Shown here piece after piece: positions 35,424-43,159 of a stretch of 64,000 bases of DNA. The translations under genes and the position numbers were made by a program. The notes beneath the pieces were generated by a model. That model searched no databases. It was not told the DNA's origin and saw nothing but the letters and a program-made list of their open reading frames with translations. Numbering within the stretch: position 1 is the stretch's first letter; each line of letters begins with the position of its first letter. Origin of the DNA: Flavobacterium piscisymbiosum (GTDB lineage: Bacteria; Bacteroidota; Bacteroidia; Flavobacteriales; Flavobacteriaceae); assembly GCF_020905295.1 (NCBI RefSeq), contig NZ_JAJJMM010000001.1:5828001-5892000 (forward strand). Reading direction: 5' to 3'.

Positions 35424-38400
35424 ATGATCCATTTCTTTGAAAACCAAAGCAAAACTGTTTTTGCCGTACAAACGCAAAACGAAATTTCGGCTCAAGACAT
35501 TTCAAAACTAAACTGGCTTTTTGCCAACTCTAATAAGATCGAAAAATCCGCGCTGTCGGATTTTTTTGTTGGTCCCCGCGCCACTATGATCACACCTTGG
35601 AGTACAAATGCTGTAGAAATTACTCAAAATATGGGTATTCCGGGCATCATCAGAATCGAAGAATTTCATCCGGCAACGGAAGATTTCACTGATTTTGATC
35701 CAATGCTTTCACAAAAATTCAATCAATTAGATCAGGAGATTTTCACTATCAACGTTCAACCGGAACCGATATTGGAAATCGATGATATTGCAACATACAA
35801 TAAAGTAGAAGGTTTGGCTTTAAGCCAGGAGGAAGTAGATTATTTAGATAATCTTGCTGTAAAACTTGGAAGAAAACTTACTGATTCTGAGATTTTTGCT
35901 TTCTCACAAGCGAATTCAGAACACTGTCGTCACAAAATTTTCAACGGAACTTTTGTAATTGACGGTGAAGAAAAAGAAACTTCTCTTTTTAAATTAATCA
36001 AAAAAACATCACAGGAAAATCCTAACGATATCGTGTCTGCTTACAAAGACAACGTTGCTTTTGTAAAAGGACCAAAAGTGCAGCAGTTTGCACCAAAAAC
36101 AGCTGACAAACCAGATTATTACGAGATAAAAGAATTTGATTCGGTTTTATCTTTAAAAGCAGAAACACACAATTTTCCAACAACTGTAGAGCCTTTCAAC
36201 GGAGCTGCAACAGGTTCTGGAGGAGAAATTCGTGACCGTTTAGCTGGAGGACAAGGTTCTTTGCCATTGGCAGGAACTGCAGTTTACATGACTTCTTATT
36301 CTCGTTTGAAATCCTTCGACTCCGCTCAGGATGACAGGACTTGGGAAAATGCAATGGAAGAAAGAAAATGGTTGTACCAAACTCCAATGGATATTTTGAT
36401 CAAAGCTTCAAACGGAGCTTCTGATTTTGGAAATAAATTCGGGCAACCGCTTATTACAGGTTCGGTTTTGACTTTCGAACATTCAGAAAACGACCGTAAA
36501 ATTGGTTACGATAAAGTAATCATGCAAGCGGGAGGAATTGGATATGGAAAACTGGATCAGGCAATTAAAAAGAAACCTCAAGAAGGTGATAAAATTGTAA
36601 TTCTTGGTGGAGAAAATTATAGAATCGGGATGGGCGGTGCTGCGGTATCCTCTGCAGATACTGGAGCTTTTGGTTCAGGAATTGAGTTAAATGCAATCCA
36701 ACGTTCGAACCCTGAAATGCAAAAACGTGCTGCTAACGCCATTCGCGGTTTGGTAGAAAGCGATCACAACCCAATTGTTTCTATTCACGATCACGGAGCT
36801 GGAGGACACTTAAACTGTCTTTCTGAACTAGTGGAAGAAACTGGTGGATTAATCGATTTGGATAAATTGCCGGTTGGAGATCCTACACTTTCTGCGAAAG
36901 AAATTATTGGTAACGAATCTCAGGAAAGAATGGGATTGGTTATTGGTCAAAAAGATATTGATATTTTGCAAAGAATCGCTGACAGAGAGCGTTCGCCAAT
37001 GTATCAGGTTGGAGATGTAACGGGAGATCACCGTTTTACTTTCGAATCAAAATCAAATGGTTCAAAACCGATGGATTATGCTTTAGAAGATTTCTTTGGA
37101 AGTTCTCCTAAAACGGTTATGAACGACAAAACTATCGACAGAAAATATGCTGGTGTTTCTTATGAGAAGGCAGATTTCGAAAAATATTTACAAGATGTTT
37201 TACGTCTTGAAGCTGTTGCCTCAAAAGACTGGTTGACGAATAAAGTGGACCGTTGTGTGGGTGGAAAAGTAGCAAAACAACAAAATGCAGGACCTTTGCA
37301 ATTGCCTTTGAATAATGTTGGAGTTATGGCTCTGGATTATTTAGGTAAAGAAGGAATCGCAACTTCTATTGGCCATGCTCCTATTGCGGCTTTGATTGAT
37401 CCTGTTGCAGGAAGCAGAAATGCTATCGCAGAATCGTTATCAAACATTGTTTGGGCACCAATTAAAGATGGTTTAAAAGGAATTTCACTTTCTGCAAACT
37501 GGATGTGGGCTTGTAAAAACGAAGGTGAAGACGCTCGTTTATATGCTGCTGTTGAAGGTTGTTCTGACTTTGCAATCGAATTGGGAATCAATATTCCGAC
37601 AGGAAAAGATTCACTTTCGATGAAACAAAAATATCCAAATGACGAAGTAATCGCACCGGGAACGGTTATTATTTCGGCTGGTGGAAACTGTACCGATATT
37701 AGAAAAGTAGTTGAACCTGTTTTACAGAAAAACGGAGATTCTATTTATTATATCAATTTGTCTCAGGATGATTTCAAATTAGGAGGTTCTTCTTTTGCAC
37801 AAATCAGAAACACGATTGGAGACGAGACTTCTACTATAAAAGACGCTTCTTTCTTCAAAAATGCTTTTAACACGATTCAGGAATTAATCGGCGAAAGCCA
37901 AATTTTAGCAGGTCACGATATCGGAAGCGGCGGTTTAATCACAACTTTATTAGAATTGTGTTTTGCTGATGTAAATCTTGGAGCAAAAATTGATTTTAGC
38001 GCTTTCGCGGAAAAAGACTTATTGAAAATCCTTTTCGCGGAAAACATCGGAATCGTTTTCCAGGCAAAATCTGATGCAGCTGTTGAAGCTAAATTGAAAG
38101 CGAACAATATCGAATTCTTCAAAATTGGTTCAGTTCAAAGTACTGCAACTTTAGAATTTGGAGAATATAAATTAGATATTCCGACTTACAGAGATATTTG
38201 GTTTGAAACTTCTTATTTATTAGATCAAAAACAATCTAAAAACGGAAGAGCTCAGGCACGTTTCGAAAACTATAAAAATCAGGTTTTACAATATACTTTC
38301 CCGGCACATTTCACTGGTAAAAAGCCTGTCATCTCGAGCGGAGTCGAGAGGCCAAAAGCGGCTATTATTCGTGAAAAAGGAAGTAATTCTGAACGCGAAA

Positions 38401-39095
38401 TGGCAAATGCGATGTACTTAGCAGGTTTTGATGTAAAAGACGTTCACATGACCGATTTAATTTCGGGTCGTGAAACTCTTGAAGATATTCAATTTATTGG
38501 TGCTGTTGGAGGATTCTCTAACTCAGACGTTTTAGGTTCTGCTAAAGGTTGGGCCGGAGCTTTCTTATACAACGAAAAAGCAAAAACGGCTTTGGATAAA
38601 TTCTTTAAAAGAGAAGATACTTTATCTGTTGGAATCTGTAACGGTTGTCAGTTGTTTATGGAATTGGAAGTTATTAATCCGGAGCATGAAGTTCACGGAA
38701 AAATGCTTCATAACGAAAGTAACAAACACGAAAGTATTTTCACTTCTGTAAAAGTTCAGGAGAATAATTCGGTTATGTTATCTAGTTTAGCCGGAAGTAC
38801 TTTGGGAGTTTGGGTTTCTCACGGAGAAGGAAAATTCAATTTACCTCTTGCCGAAGAAAACTATAATATTGTTTCTAAATACGCTTACGAGGGTTATCCT
38901 GCAAATCCTAATGGATCTGATTATAACACGGCAATGATGTGTGATAAAACCGGAAGACATTTGGTAATGATGCCTCATATTGAGCGTTCTACTTTCCAAT
39001 GGAACTGGGCGCACTATCCAAAAGACAGAAACGACGAGGTTTCGCCTTGGCATGAAGCTTTTGTTAATGCAAGAAAATGGATTGAGAAAATCTAA
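35424..39095 (+). CDS. purL: Phosphoribosylformylglycinamidine synthase, with two repeat-derived insert peptides
   Basis: A 1223-residue large-type PurL (FGAR amidotransferase) of purine synthesis. I start at ATG 35424 (M-I-H-F-F-E-N-Q) rather than the upstream ATG 35352, whose extra 24 residues come from the intergenic region. Domain boxes: QANSEHCRHKIFNG, LKAETHNFPTTVEPFNGAATGSGGEIRD (FGAM synthase), DHGAGGHLNC, NIPTGKDSLSMKQ, ILAGHDIGSGGL and a C-terminal class I glutaminase with VGICNGCQLF (nucleophile Cys) and WVSHGEGKF. Two short segments look foreign: S-F-D-S-A-Q-D-D-R at 297-305 and P-V-I-S-S-G-V-E-R at 968-976; see the repeat entries. Confidence 0.96.
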   Translation: MIHFFENQSKTVFAVQTQNEISAQDISKLNWLFANSNKIEKSALSDFFVGPRATMITPWSTNAVEITQNMGIPGIIRIEEFHPATEDFTDFDPMLSQKFNQLDQEIFTINVQPEPILEIDDIATYNKVEGLALSQEEVDYLDNLAVKLGRKLTDSEIFAFSQANSEHCRHKIFNGTFVIDGEEKETSLFKLIKKTSQENPNDIVSAYKDNVAFVKGPKVQQFAPKTADKPDYYEIKEFDSVLSLKAETHNFPTTVEPFNGAATGSGGEIRDRLAGGQGSLPLAGTAVYMTSYSRLKSFDSAQDDRTWENAMEERKWLYQTPMDILIKASNGASDFGNKFGQPLITGSVLTFEHSENDRKIGYDKVIMQAGGIGYGKLDQAIKKKPQEGDKIVILGGENYRIGMGGAAVSSADTGAFGSGIELNAIQRSNPEMQKRAANAIRGLVESDHNPIVSIHDHGAGGHLNCLSELVEETGGLIDLDKLPVGDPTLSAKEIIGNESQERMGLVIGQKDIDILQRIADRERSPMYQVGDVTGDHRFTFESKSNGSKPMDYALEDFFGSSPKTVMNDKTIDRKYAGVSYEKADFEKYLQDVLRLEAVASKDWLTNKVDRCVGGKVAKQQNAGPLQLPLNNVGVMALDYLGKEGIATSIGHAPIAALIDPVAGSRNAIAESLSNIVWAPIKDGLKGISLSANWMWACKNEGEDARLYAAVEGCSDFAIELGINIPTGKDSLSMKQKYPNDEVIAPGTVIISAGGNCTDIRKVVEPVLQKNGDSIYYINLSQDDFKLGGSSFAQIRNTIGDETSTIKDASFFKNAFNTIQELIGESQILAGHDIGSGGLITTLLELCFADVNLGAKIDFSAFAEKDLLKILFAENIGIVFQAKSDAAVEAKLKANNIEFFKIGSVQSTATLEFGEYKLDIPTYRDIWFETSYLLDQKQSKNGRAQARFENYKNQVLQYTFPAHFTGKKPVISSGVERPKAAIIREKGSNSEREMANAMYLAGFDVKDVHMTDLISGRETLEDIQFIGAVGGFSNSDVLGSAKGWAGAFLYNEKAKTALDKFFKREDTLSVGICNGCQLFMELEVINPEHEVHGKMLHNESNKHESIFTSVKVQENNSVMLSSLAGSTLGVWVSHGEGKFNLPLAEENYNIVSKYAYEGYPANPNGSDYNTAMMCDKTGRHLVMMPHIERSTFQWNWAHYPKDRNDEVSPWHEAFVNARKWIEKI
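36310..36338. repeat. Dispersed-repeat fragment inside purL (site 1)
   Basis: ATCCTTCGACTCCGCTCAGG runs into ATGACAGG. On the other strand this reads CCTGTCATCCTGAGCGGAG..., the same type as the intergenic arm at 2829. In frame it encodes S-F-D-S-A-Q-D-D-R (residues 297-305), between TSYSRLK and TWENAMEERKW, which are otherwise contiguous-looking conserved PurL sequence. The reading frame is kept. Confidence 0.75.
38325..38351. repeat. Dispersed-repeat fragment inside purL (site 2)
   Basis: CCTGTCATCTCGAGCGGAGT followed by CGAGAGG encodes P-V-I-S-S-G-V-E-R (968-976), in the linker between the synthase part (FTGKK) and the glutaminase domain (PKAAIIREKG). The word GTCATCTCGAGCGGAG is close to the hairpin arms at 32793 (TGTCATTTCGACGGAG) and to site 1 in reverse. 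Confidence 0.75.
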
Positions 39096-39114
39096 AAAAA
39101 TATATTTTATTACT

Positions 39115-39149
39115 AAAAGCGCTCGAATTTATCGGGCGTTTTTTTTTGT
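39115..39149 (+). terminator. Terminator after purL
   Basis: AAAAGCGCTCGA pairs with TCGGGCGTTTTT through a 5-nt loop with two G-T wobbles, followed by a run of T. It lies about 20 bp after the purL stop. Confidence 0.75.
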
Positions 39150-39154
39150 TTTCT

Positions 39155-39328
39155 TTTACCACAAATTACACAAATTTCCACAAATTATCTTTTTTGCTTT
39201 TTTTCGAATTACAAAAAGATAGCCTTATAAAATCATTTTAATGCTTTATTCAGATAGCTATCTGGAGTGCATCTTTTTTTAAGATTGCAAACTAATAATT
39301 TGCGGAAATTTGTGTAATTTGTGGTAAA
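39155..39328. repeat. Perfect 25-bp inverted repeat between purL and hypE
   Basis: Arms 39155-39179 and 39304-39328 are exact reverse complements (TTTACCACAAATTACACAAA...). The 124 bp between contain a CAGATAG/CTATCTG palindrome at 39251. The element separates the convergent purL and hyp genes, just beyond the purL terminator. Confidence 0.75.
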
Positions 39329-39346
39329 AAATCTTTTAAAAAAAAA

Positions 39347-40357
39347 TCAACAAATTCTCGGCAACTGTTCTCCTACTAAAGGATTTACTACTCTTTTACC
39401 TCCAAAAGTACTTTCGATAATTATTTTTGATGGATGTTCATCTGTAACAAAACCAATCACCGAAGCGTTTGAGTTTACTTTTTGTAAAATTGTTAGAACC
39501 TCATCTTTAATTTCAGGAGTTGTAATGCAAACAAAAATTCCTTCGTTGGCCACATACAACGGATCTAAACCCAATAATTCGCAAGCACTTTTTACCTGAT
39601 TTTCTACTTTTATATCTTCTTCAAAAAGTGAAATTCCAAAATTGATTTCGGTTGCTATTTCATGTAAAACCGAAGCTAGTCCGCCACGGGTTGCGTCTCT
39701 CAAAAAATGGATTTTATCACCAAATTTTTCTATTAAATCTAAAACTATGTAATTGAGATTGGTTGTATCACTTAGAATATCGCTTTCAAACTCTAATCCT
39801 TCACGTTCTGACATGATAGCCATTCCGTGGGAAGCTATTGGTCCGTTGATGATAATAACATCGTTTTCCTGAATATTCTGAGTTTTAATATTGGCCTTTT
39901 CATGAACAACACCAATTCCGGAAGTATTAATATAAATTTGATCACCTTTTCCTCTTTCGACCACTTTGGTATCACCGGTAACAATTTGAACATTGGCTTT
40001 ATCAGCCGCTTCTTTAATCGATTTGATAATCTGAATAAATTCATCCAGACCAAAACCTTCTTCTATAATCAAAGCCAATGAAAGATATTTTGGAATCGCT
40101 CCGCACATCGAAAGATCGTTTACAGTACCATTTACAGCAAGTTCACCAATATTACCTCCTTTAAAAAATACAGGAGAAACCACATAACTGTCTGTGGAGA
40201 AAGCCAAATTTCCTTGCATATTTAAAAATGCACCATCATGTCGAACTTCTAAAATATCATTTTTTAAGATCTTAAAAATTACTTCATTAAGCAATTTAGT
40301 CATATGTTCACCACCACTACCGTGATGTAAATGAATCACTTCAGATTTTTTGTTCAT
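39347..40357 (-). CDS. hypE: Hydrogenase maturation protein HypE
   Basis: A 336-residue HypE, which dehydrates a carbamoylated C-terminal Cys to the thiocyanate that gives the CN ligands of the [NiFe] site. The end is PRIC with the essential Cys as the last residue, not extended. LHHGSGGEHMTKLLNEVIF at the start, FSTDSYVVSPVFFKGGNIGELAVNGTVNDL and IVTGDTKVVERGKGD are PurM-like family boxes for ATP binding. Last gene of the leftward hypABCE operon, 9 bp after hypC. Works with HypF, whose gene is on the opposite strand. Confidence 0.96.
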   Translation of the reverse strand: MNKKSEVIHLHHGSGGEHMTKLLNEVIFKILKNDILEVRHDGAFLNMQGNLAFSTDSYVVSPVFFKGGNIGELAVNGTVNDLSMCGAIPKYLSLALIIEEGFGLDEFIQIIKSIKEAADKANVQIVTGDTKVVERGKGDQIYINTSGIGVVHEKANIKTQNIQENDVIIINGPIASHGMAIMSEREGLEFESDILSDTTNLNYIVLDLIEKFGDKIHFLRDATRGGLASVLHEIATEINFGISLFEEDIKVENQVKSACELLGLDPLYVANEGIFVCITTPEIKDEVLTILQKVNSNASVIGFVTDEHPSKIIIESTFGGKRVVNPLVGEQLPRIC

Positions 40358-40366
40358 CTCTTAAAA

Positions 40367-40603
40367 TTAAATTTCCTCGCCCATTTGTTTTAAAACCTCC
40401 ATAGTCTTTTTGGCTTCATCTTCGTCAATGATCCCAATGGCTGCACCTACGTGAACCAAAAGATAATCGCCAACTTTAGCCTCAGGAACCAGCGCCAAAT
40501 TGACTTCTTTTATAATACCTTCAAAAGAAACATTTCCAATTCTGAAAGTTTCATCCAATTCTATTGTCACTTTTTCAAGTCTTCCGGGAATTGCTAAACA
40601 CAT
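40367..40603 (-). CDS. hypC: Hydrogenase assembly chaperone HypC/HupF
   Basis: A 78-residue HypC. It starts M-C-L-A-I-P-G, with the Cys2 that binds the Fe(CN)2CO precursor and the HypD partner after Met removal. The small OB-fold follows (GNVSFEGIIKEVNLALVPEA, VGDYLLVHVGAAIGIIDEDEA). Length is typical (75-90). It lies between hypB (2-bp gap) and hypE (9-bp gap). Only one HypC-type protein is in the window; no second HybG/HupF copy is present. Confidence 0.95.
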   Translation of the reverse strand: MCLAIPGRLEKVTIELDETFRIGNVSFEGIIKEVNLALVPEAKVGDYLLVHVGAAIGIIDEDEAKKTMEVLKQMGEEI

Positions 40604-40605
40604 AA

Positions 40606-41481
40606 TTATTGTTTTATAGATTGTGCCAAATAATCGTACCAGGCTTGTAAACCTTCCCCCGAAGTTGCAGAAACTTCAAAAAAGGTCAAATGCGGATTTA
40701 CTTTTTTCGCGTACTCTTTTAGTTTTTGTAAATCAAATTTCAAGTACGGCAGCAAGTCAATTTTGTTGATAATACAAATTTGAGATCCCGAGAACATATC
40801 CGGATATTTAAGTGGTTTATCTTCACCTTCAGTAACTGAGATGATCACAATTCGTTTTAATTCGCCTAAATCAAACATGGCAGGACAAACCAAATTCCCC
40901 ACATTTTCGATCATTAAAACAGAATCAGAAACAGGTTTAAGTTCTTTTACTGCTCTCGCAATCATTTCGCTGTCCAGATGACATCCTTTTCCGGTATTAA
41001 TCTGGATTACAGGAACATTTAATTTATGAATTCTGTCAGCGTCATTTGTTGTTTGCTGATCGCCTTCGATTACTGAAAAAGCGATTTTATCTTTCAAATC
41101 TGCAATGGTTCGTTCTAACAAAGAAGTTTTTCCCGAACCGGGTGAACTCACTAAATTGACAGAGAAAATATTCAAAGCCTCAAAAAAACCTCTGTTTCTT
41201 TCTGCTGTTAACTGATTTTTATACAAGATATCTTTCTCGAGCTGTATGATATTTATTTCGTGAGAATGACTGTGAGAGTGATTATGGCTATGTTGATGAT
41301 CGTGGTCATCATGGTCGTGATTATGATCGTGATGGTGCTCATGGTGATGATCTTCATGATTATGATGATCGTGATCGTGATGATGGCAATGCCCTGAATG
41401 AGAGTGGGAATGTTTAGTATCCCCTATTTTGGTAAATCTTATTTCGTTTTCATCAGAACTGCAGCCGCAAGTGGTACACAT
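40606..41481 (-). CDS. hypB: Nickel-storing GTPase HypB with His-rich N-terminus
   Basis: A 291-residue HypB, the GTPase that delivers nickel to the hydrogenase large subunit. The N-terminal CxxCGC high-affinity nickel site (M-C-T-T-C-G-C) is present, followed by a His-rich stretch (about residues 24-75) with about 28 His mixed with Asp, Asn and Ser, for nickel storage. The P-loop is SSPGSGKTSLLE, with EGDQQTTNDADR, GKGCHLDSEM (metal-site Cys/His) and NKIDLLPY for guanine. The long His tract resembles HypB of rhizobia rather than E. coli. It starts 7 bp after the hypA stop. Confidence 0.97.
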   Translation of the reverse strand: MCTTCGCSSDENEIRFTKIGDTKHSHSHSGHCHHHDHDHHNHEDHHHEHHHDHNHDHDDHDHQHSHNHSHSHSHEINIIQLEKDILYKNQLTAERNRGFFEALNIFSVNLVSSPGSGKTSLLERTIADLKDKIAFSVIEGDQQTTNDADRIHKLNVPVIQINTGKGCHLDSEMIARAVKELKPVSDSVLMIENVGNLVCPAMFDLGELKRIVIISVTEGEDKPLKYPDMFSGSQICIINKIDLLPYLKFDLQKLKEYAKKVNPHLTFFEVSATSGEGLQAWYDYLAQSIKQ

Positions 41482-41488
41482 AACTATT

Positions 41489-41830
41489 TTATTTAATGAT
41501 TATTTTTTTGATTTTTAATTCTTTGCCTGCAATAATTTCTTTAAAAGGACTATCGCAATTGGGGCAGCTGTCGAAACTTTTATCAATATAAAATTCAGTT
41601 TCGCATTCTGCACATCTGGCTTTTCCTACAGGCTCTTCGATAAATAATTTTGTATCACTTAAAACGGTTCCGTTTATACATTGTGGCCAGATAAAATAAA
41701 AGGAATCCATTTCTACTCCGGATAATTTTCCAATTTCTAAATAAAGTTCCAGGGCTTTTTTGCCGTTGATTTTATGTACTTCTTGTTGAACAATTTTCAC
41801 AATTGAAGTAACTACAGAAAGCTCGTGCAT
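41489..41830 (-). CDS. hypA: Nickel metallochaperone HypA
   Basis: A 113-residue HypA. The N-terminal M-H-E nickel motif and the two zinc CxxC pairs (ARCAECETEF and DSCPNCDSP) are intact. It accepts nickel from HypB and hands it to the large subunit. First gene of the hypABCE operon; 185 bp separate it from the divergent hydrogenase structural genes. On that spacer I see a lone TAGTTTTG (-7-like, plus strand, 41925-41932) but no paired -33 box. Confidence 0.96.
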   Translation of the reverse strand: MHELSVVTSIVKIVQQEVHKINGKKALELYLEIGKLSGVEMDSFYFIWPQCINGTVLSDTKLFIEEPVGKARCAECETEFYIDKSFDSCPNCDSPFKEIIAGKELKIKKIIIK

Positions 41831-42015
41831 ATCTATTTATCTCAAAACAATTAATCATGCAAATTACTTTCAACAAATAAAGTAAAAACTGACAATTATC
41901 ACATTTATATCCCTATTATTTAAATAGTTTTGAATCCTATTCATAAAAAAATGCAATTCTTTTTTCTACATCATTTTTCAAAATAACTTAAAGCATTCTT
42001 AAAAATACAACGAGT

Positions 42016-43143
42016 ATGGAGGATAAAAACAAAGTCTATGAAACCTATTATAACAGTATCGAAAGACAAGGTTATAACAGGAGGGATTTTTTAAAATTTG
42101 TTGCTTACATAGGCGCCTACATGGGGGTTCAGAGTTCCGCAATTGGTCAAATTACTAAAGCTTTAGAGAATACTCCCCGACTGCCTGTTATTTGGGAACA
42201 TTTTCAGGAATGTACTTGTTGTAGCGAATCCTTTATACGTTCTGATCATCCTATTGTTGCGGATATTATTTTAGACAAAATCTCATTAGATTATACTTTG
42301 ACTCTTATGGCAGCTTCCGGTCACCAGGCCGAAGCCGCTAAAAAAGCTACAATGGACAAATACAAAGGAGAATACATTCTTTGTGTTGAAGGTTCTATAC
42401 CAATGGGTGCCGATGGAAATTATTGCTGTATTGGTGGAAGAAGTGCTATAGAAATTCTTAAAGAATCAGCGGCAGGAGCCAAAGCTATTATCGCTTGGGG
42501 AAGCTGTGCTACATCTGGTTGTATACAGGCTGCGAAACCAAATCCTACAGGTGCAGTGCCAATTCATAAAATTATTACTGATAAACCTATTATAAATGTT
42601 CCGGGCTGTCCGCCAATTGGCGAAGTTATGGCTGGAATTATTGTGCATATCGTCGCTTTCGGAAAATTCCCTGAATTAGACAGTGCCGGTCGTCCTAAAG
42701 CTTTTTATTCTAAAAGAGTTCATGACAGCTGTTACCGCAGACCTTATTTTGATGCGGGATTATTCGCAGAAAACTTCGATGATGAAAATGCCAAAAAAGG
42801 ATATTGTTTGTATAAAGTAGGCTGTAAAGGGCCAAGTACTTATAATGCCTGTGGTAACATGAAATGGAATGGCGGTGTAAGTTATCCTATTCAGTCCGGA
42901 CATGGCTGTATTGGCTGTAGTGCCAATGATTTTTGGGATGCAGGAAGTTTTTATTCCAGAGATTCTTCGATAAGTCCGGGTAATATCGAAGCAAATGCAG
43001 ATACTTTGGGTAAAATCGCTCTTGGCGGAGTTGCTGCAGGTATTGGAGTGCATGCTGTTCTTTCGAATATATCTAAAAAAGACGAACTCAACCACAGAAT
43101 AAGCCAGGGAACTGAAAACGAAAAACATTTAGAAGATTTATAA
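42016..43143 (+). CDS. hyaA: [NiFe] hydrogenase small subunit, oxygen-tolerant (group 1d) type
   Basis: A 375-residue small subunit with Tat signal (N-R-R-D-F-L-K, Arg22-Arg23) and a C-terminal membrane anchor (about 332-350). The proximal cluster has six Cys: C66, C68, C69, C164, C169 and C198. C68 and C169 are the two extra ones that make the oxygen-tolerant [4Fe-3S] cluster in E. coli Hyd-1 and Ralstonia MBH (their C19 and C120, constant offset 49). Distal [4Fe-4S]: H236, C239, C264, C270. Medial [3Fe-4S]: C279, C298, C301. It is exported folded with the large subunit to the periplasmic side and passes electrons to the cytochrome b encoded downstream. First gene of the rightward operon. 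Confidence 0.96.
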   Translation: MEDKNKVYETYYNSIERQGYNRRDFLKFVAYIGAYMGVQSSAIGQITKALENTPRLPVIWEHFQECTCCSESFIRSDHPIVADIILDKISLDYTLTLMAASGHQAEAAKKATMDKYKGEYILCVEGSIPMGADGNYCCIGGRSAIEILKESAAGAKAIIAWGSCATSGCIQAAKPNPTGAVPIHKIITDKPIINVPGCPPIGEVMAGIIVHIVAFGKFPELDSAGRPKAFYSKRVHDSCYRRPYFDAGLFAENFDDENAKKGYCLYKVGCKGPSTYNACGNMKWNGGVSYPIQSGHGCIGCSANDFWDAGSFYSRDSSISPGNIEANADTLGKIALGGVAAGIGVHAVLSNISKKDELNHRISQGTENEKHLEDL

Positions 43144-43159
43144 TCTATAAAAAAACAAG

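Noticed and set aside
41925..41932. TAGTTTTG as promoter of the hydrogenase operon
   Set aside because: It fits TAnnTTTG but there is no TTG at 19-21 bp upstream, and AT-rich spacers give such words by chance.
42760..43128. Minus-strand frame of 122 codons under the hydrogenase small subunit
   Set aside because: The small-subunit frame has every metal ligand in place; the antisense frame has no recognisable pattern.
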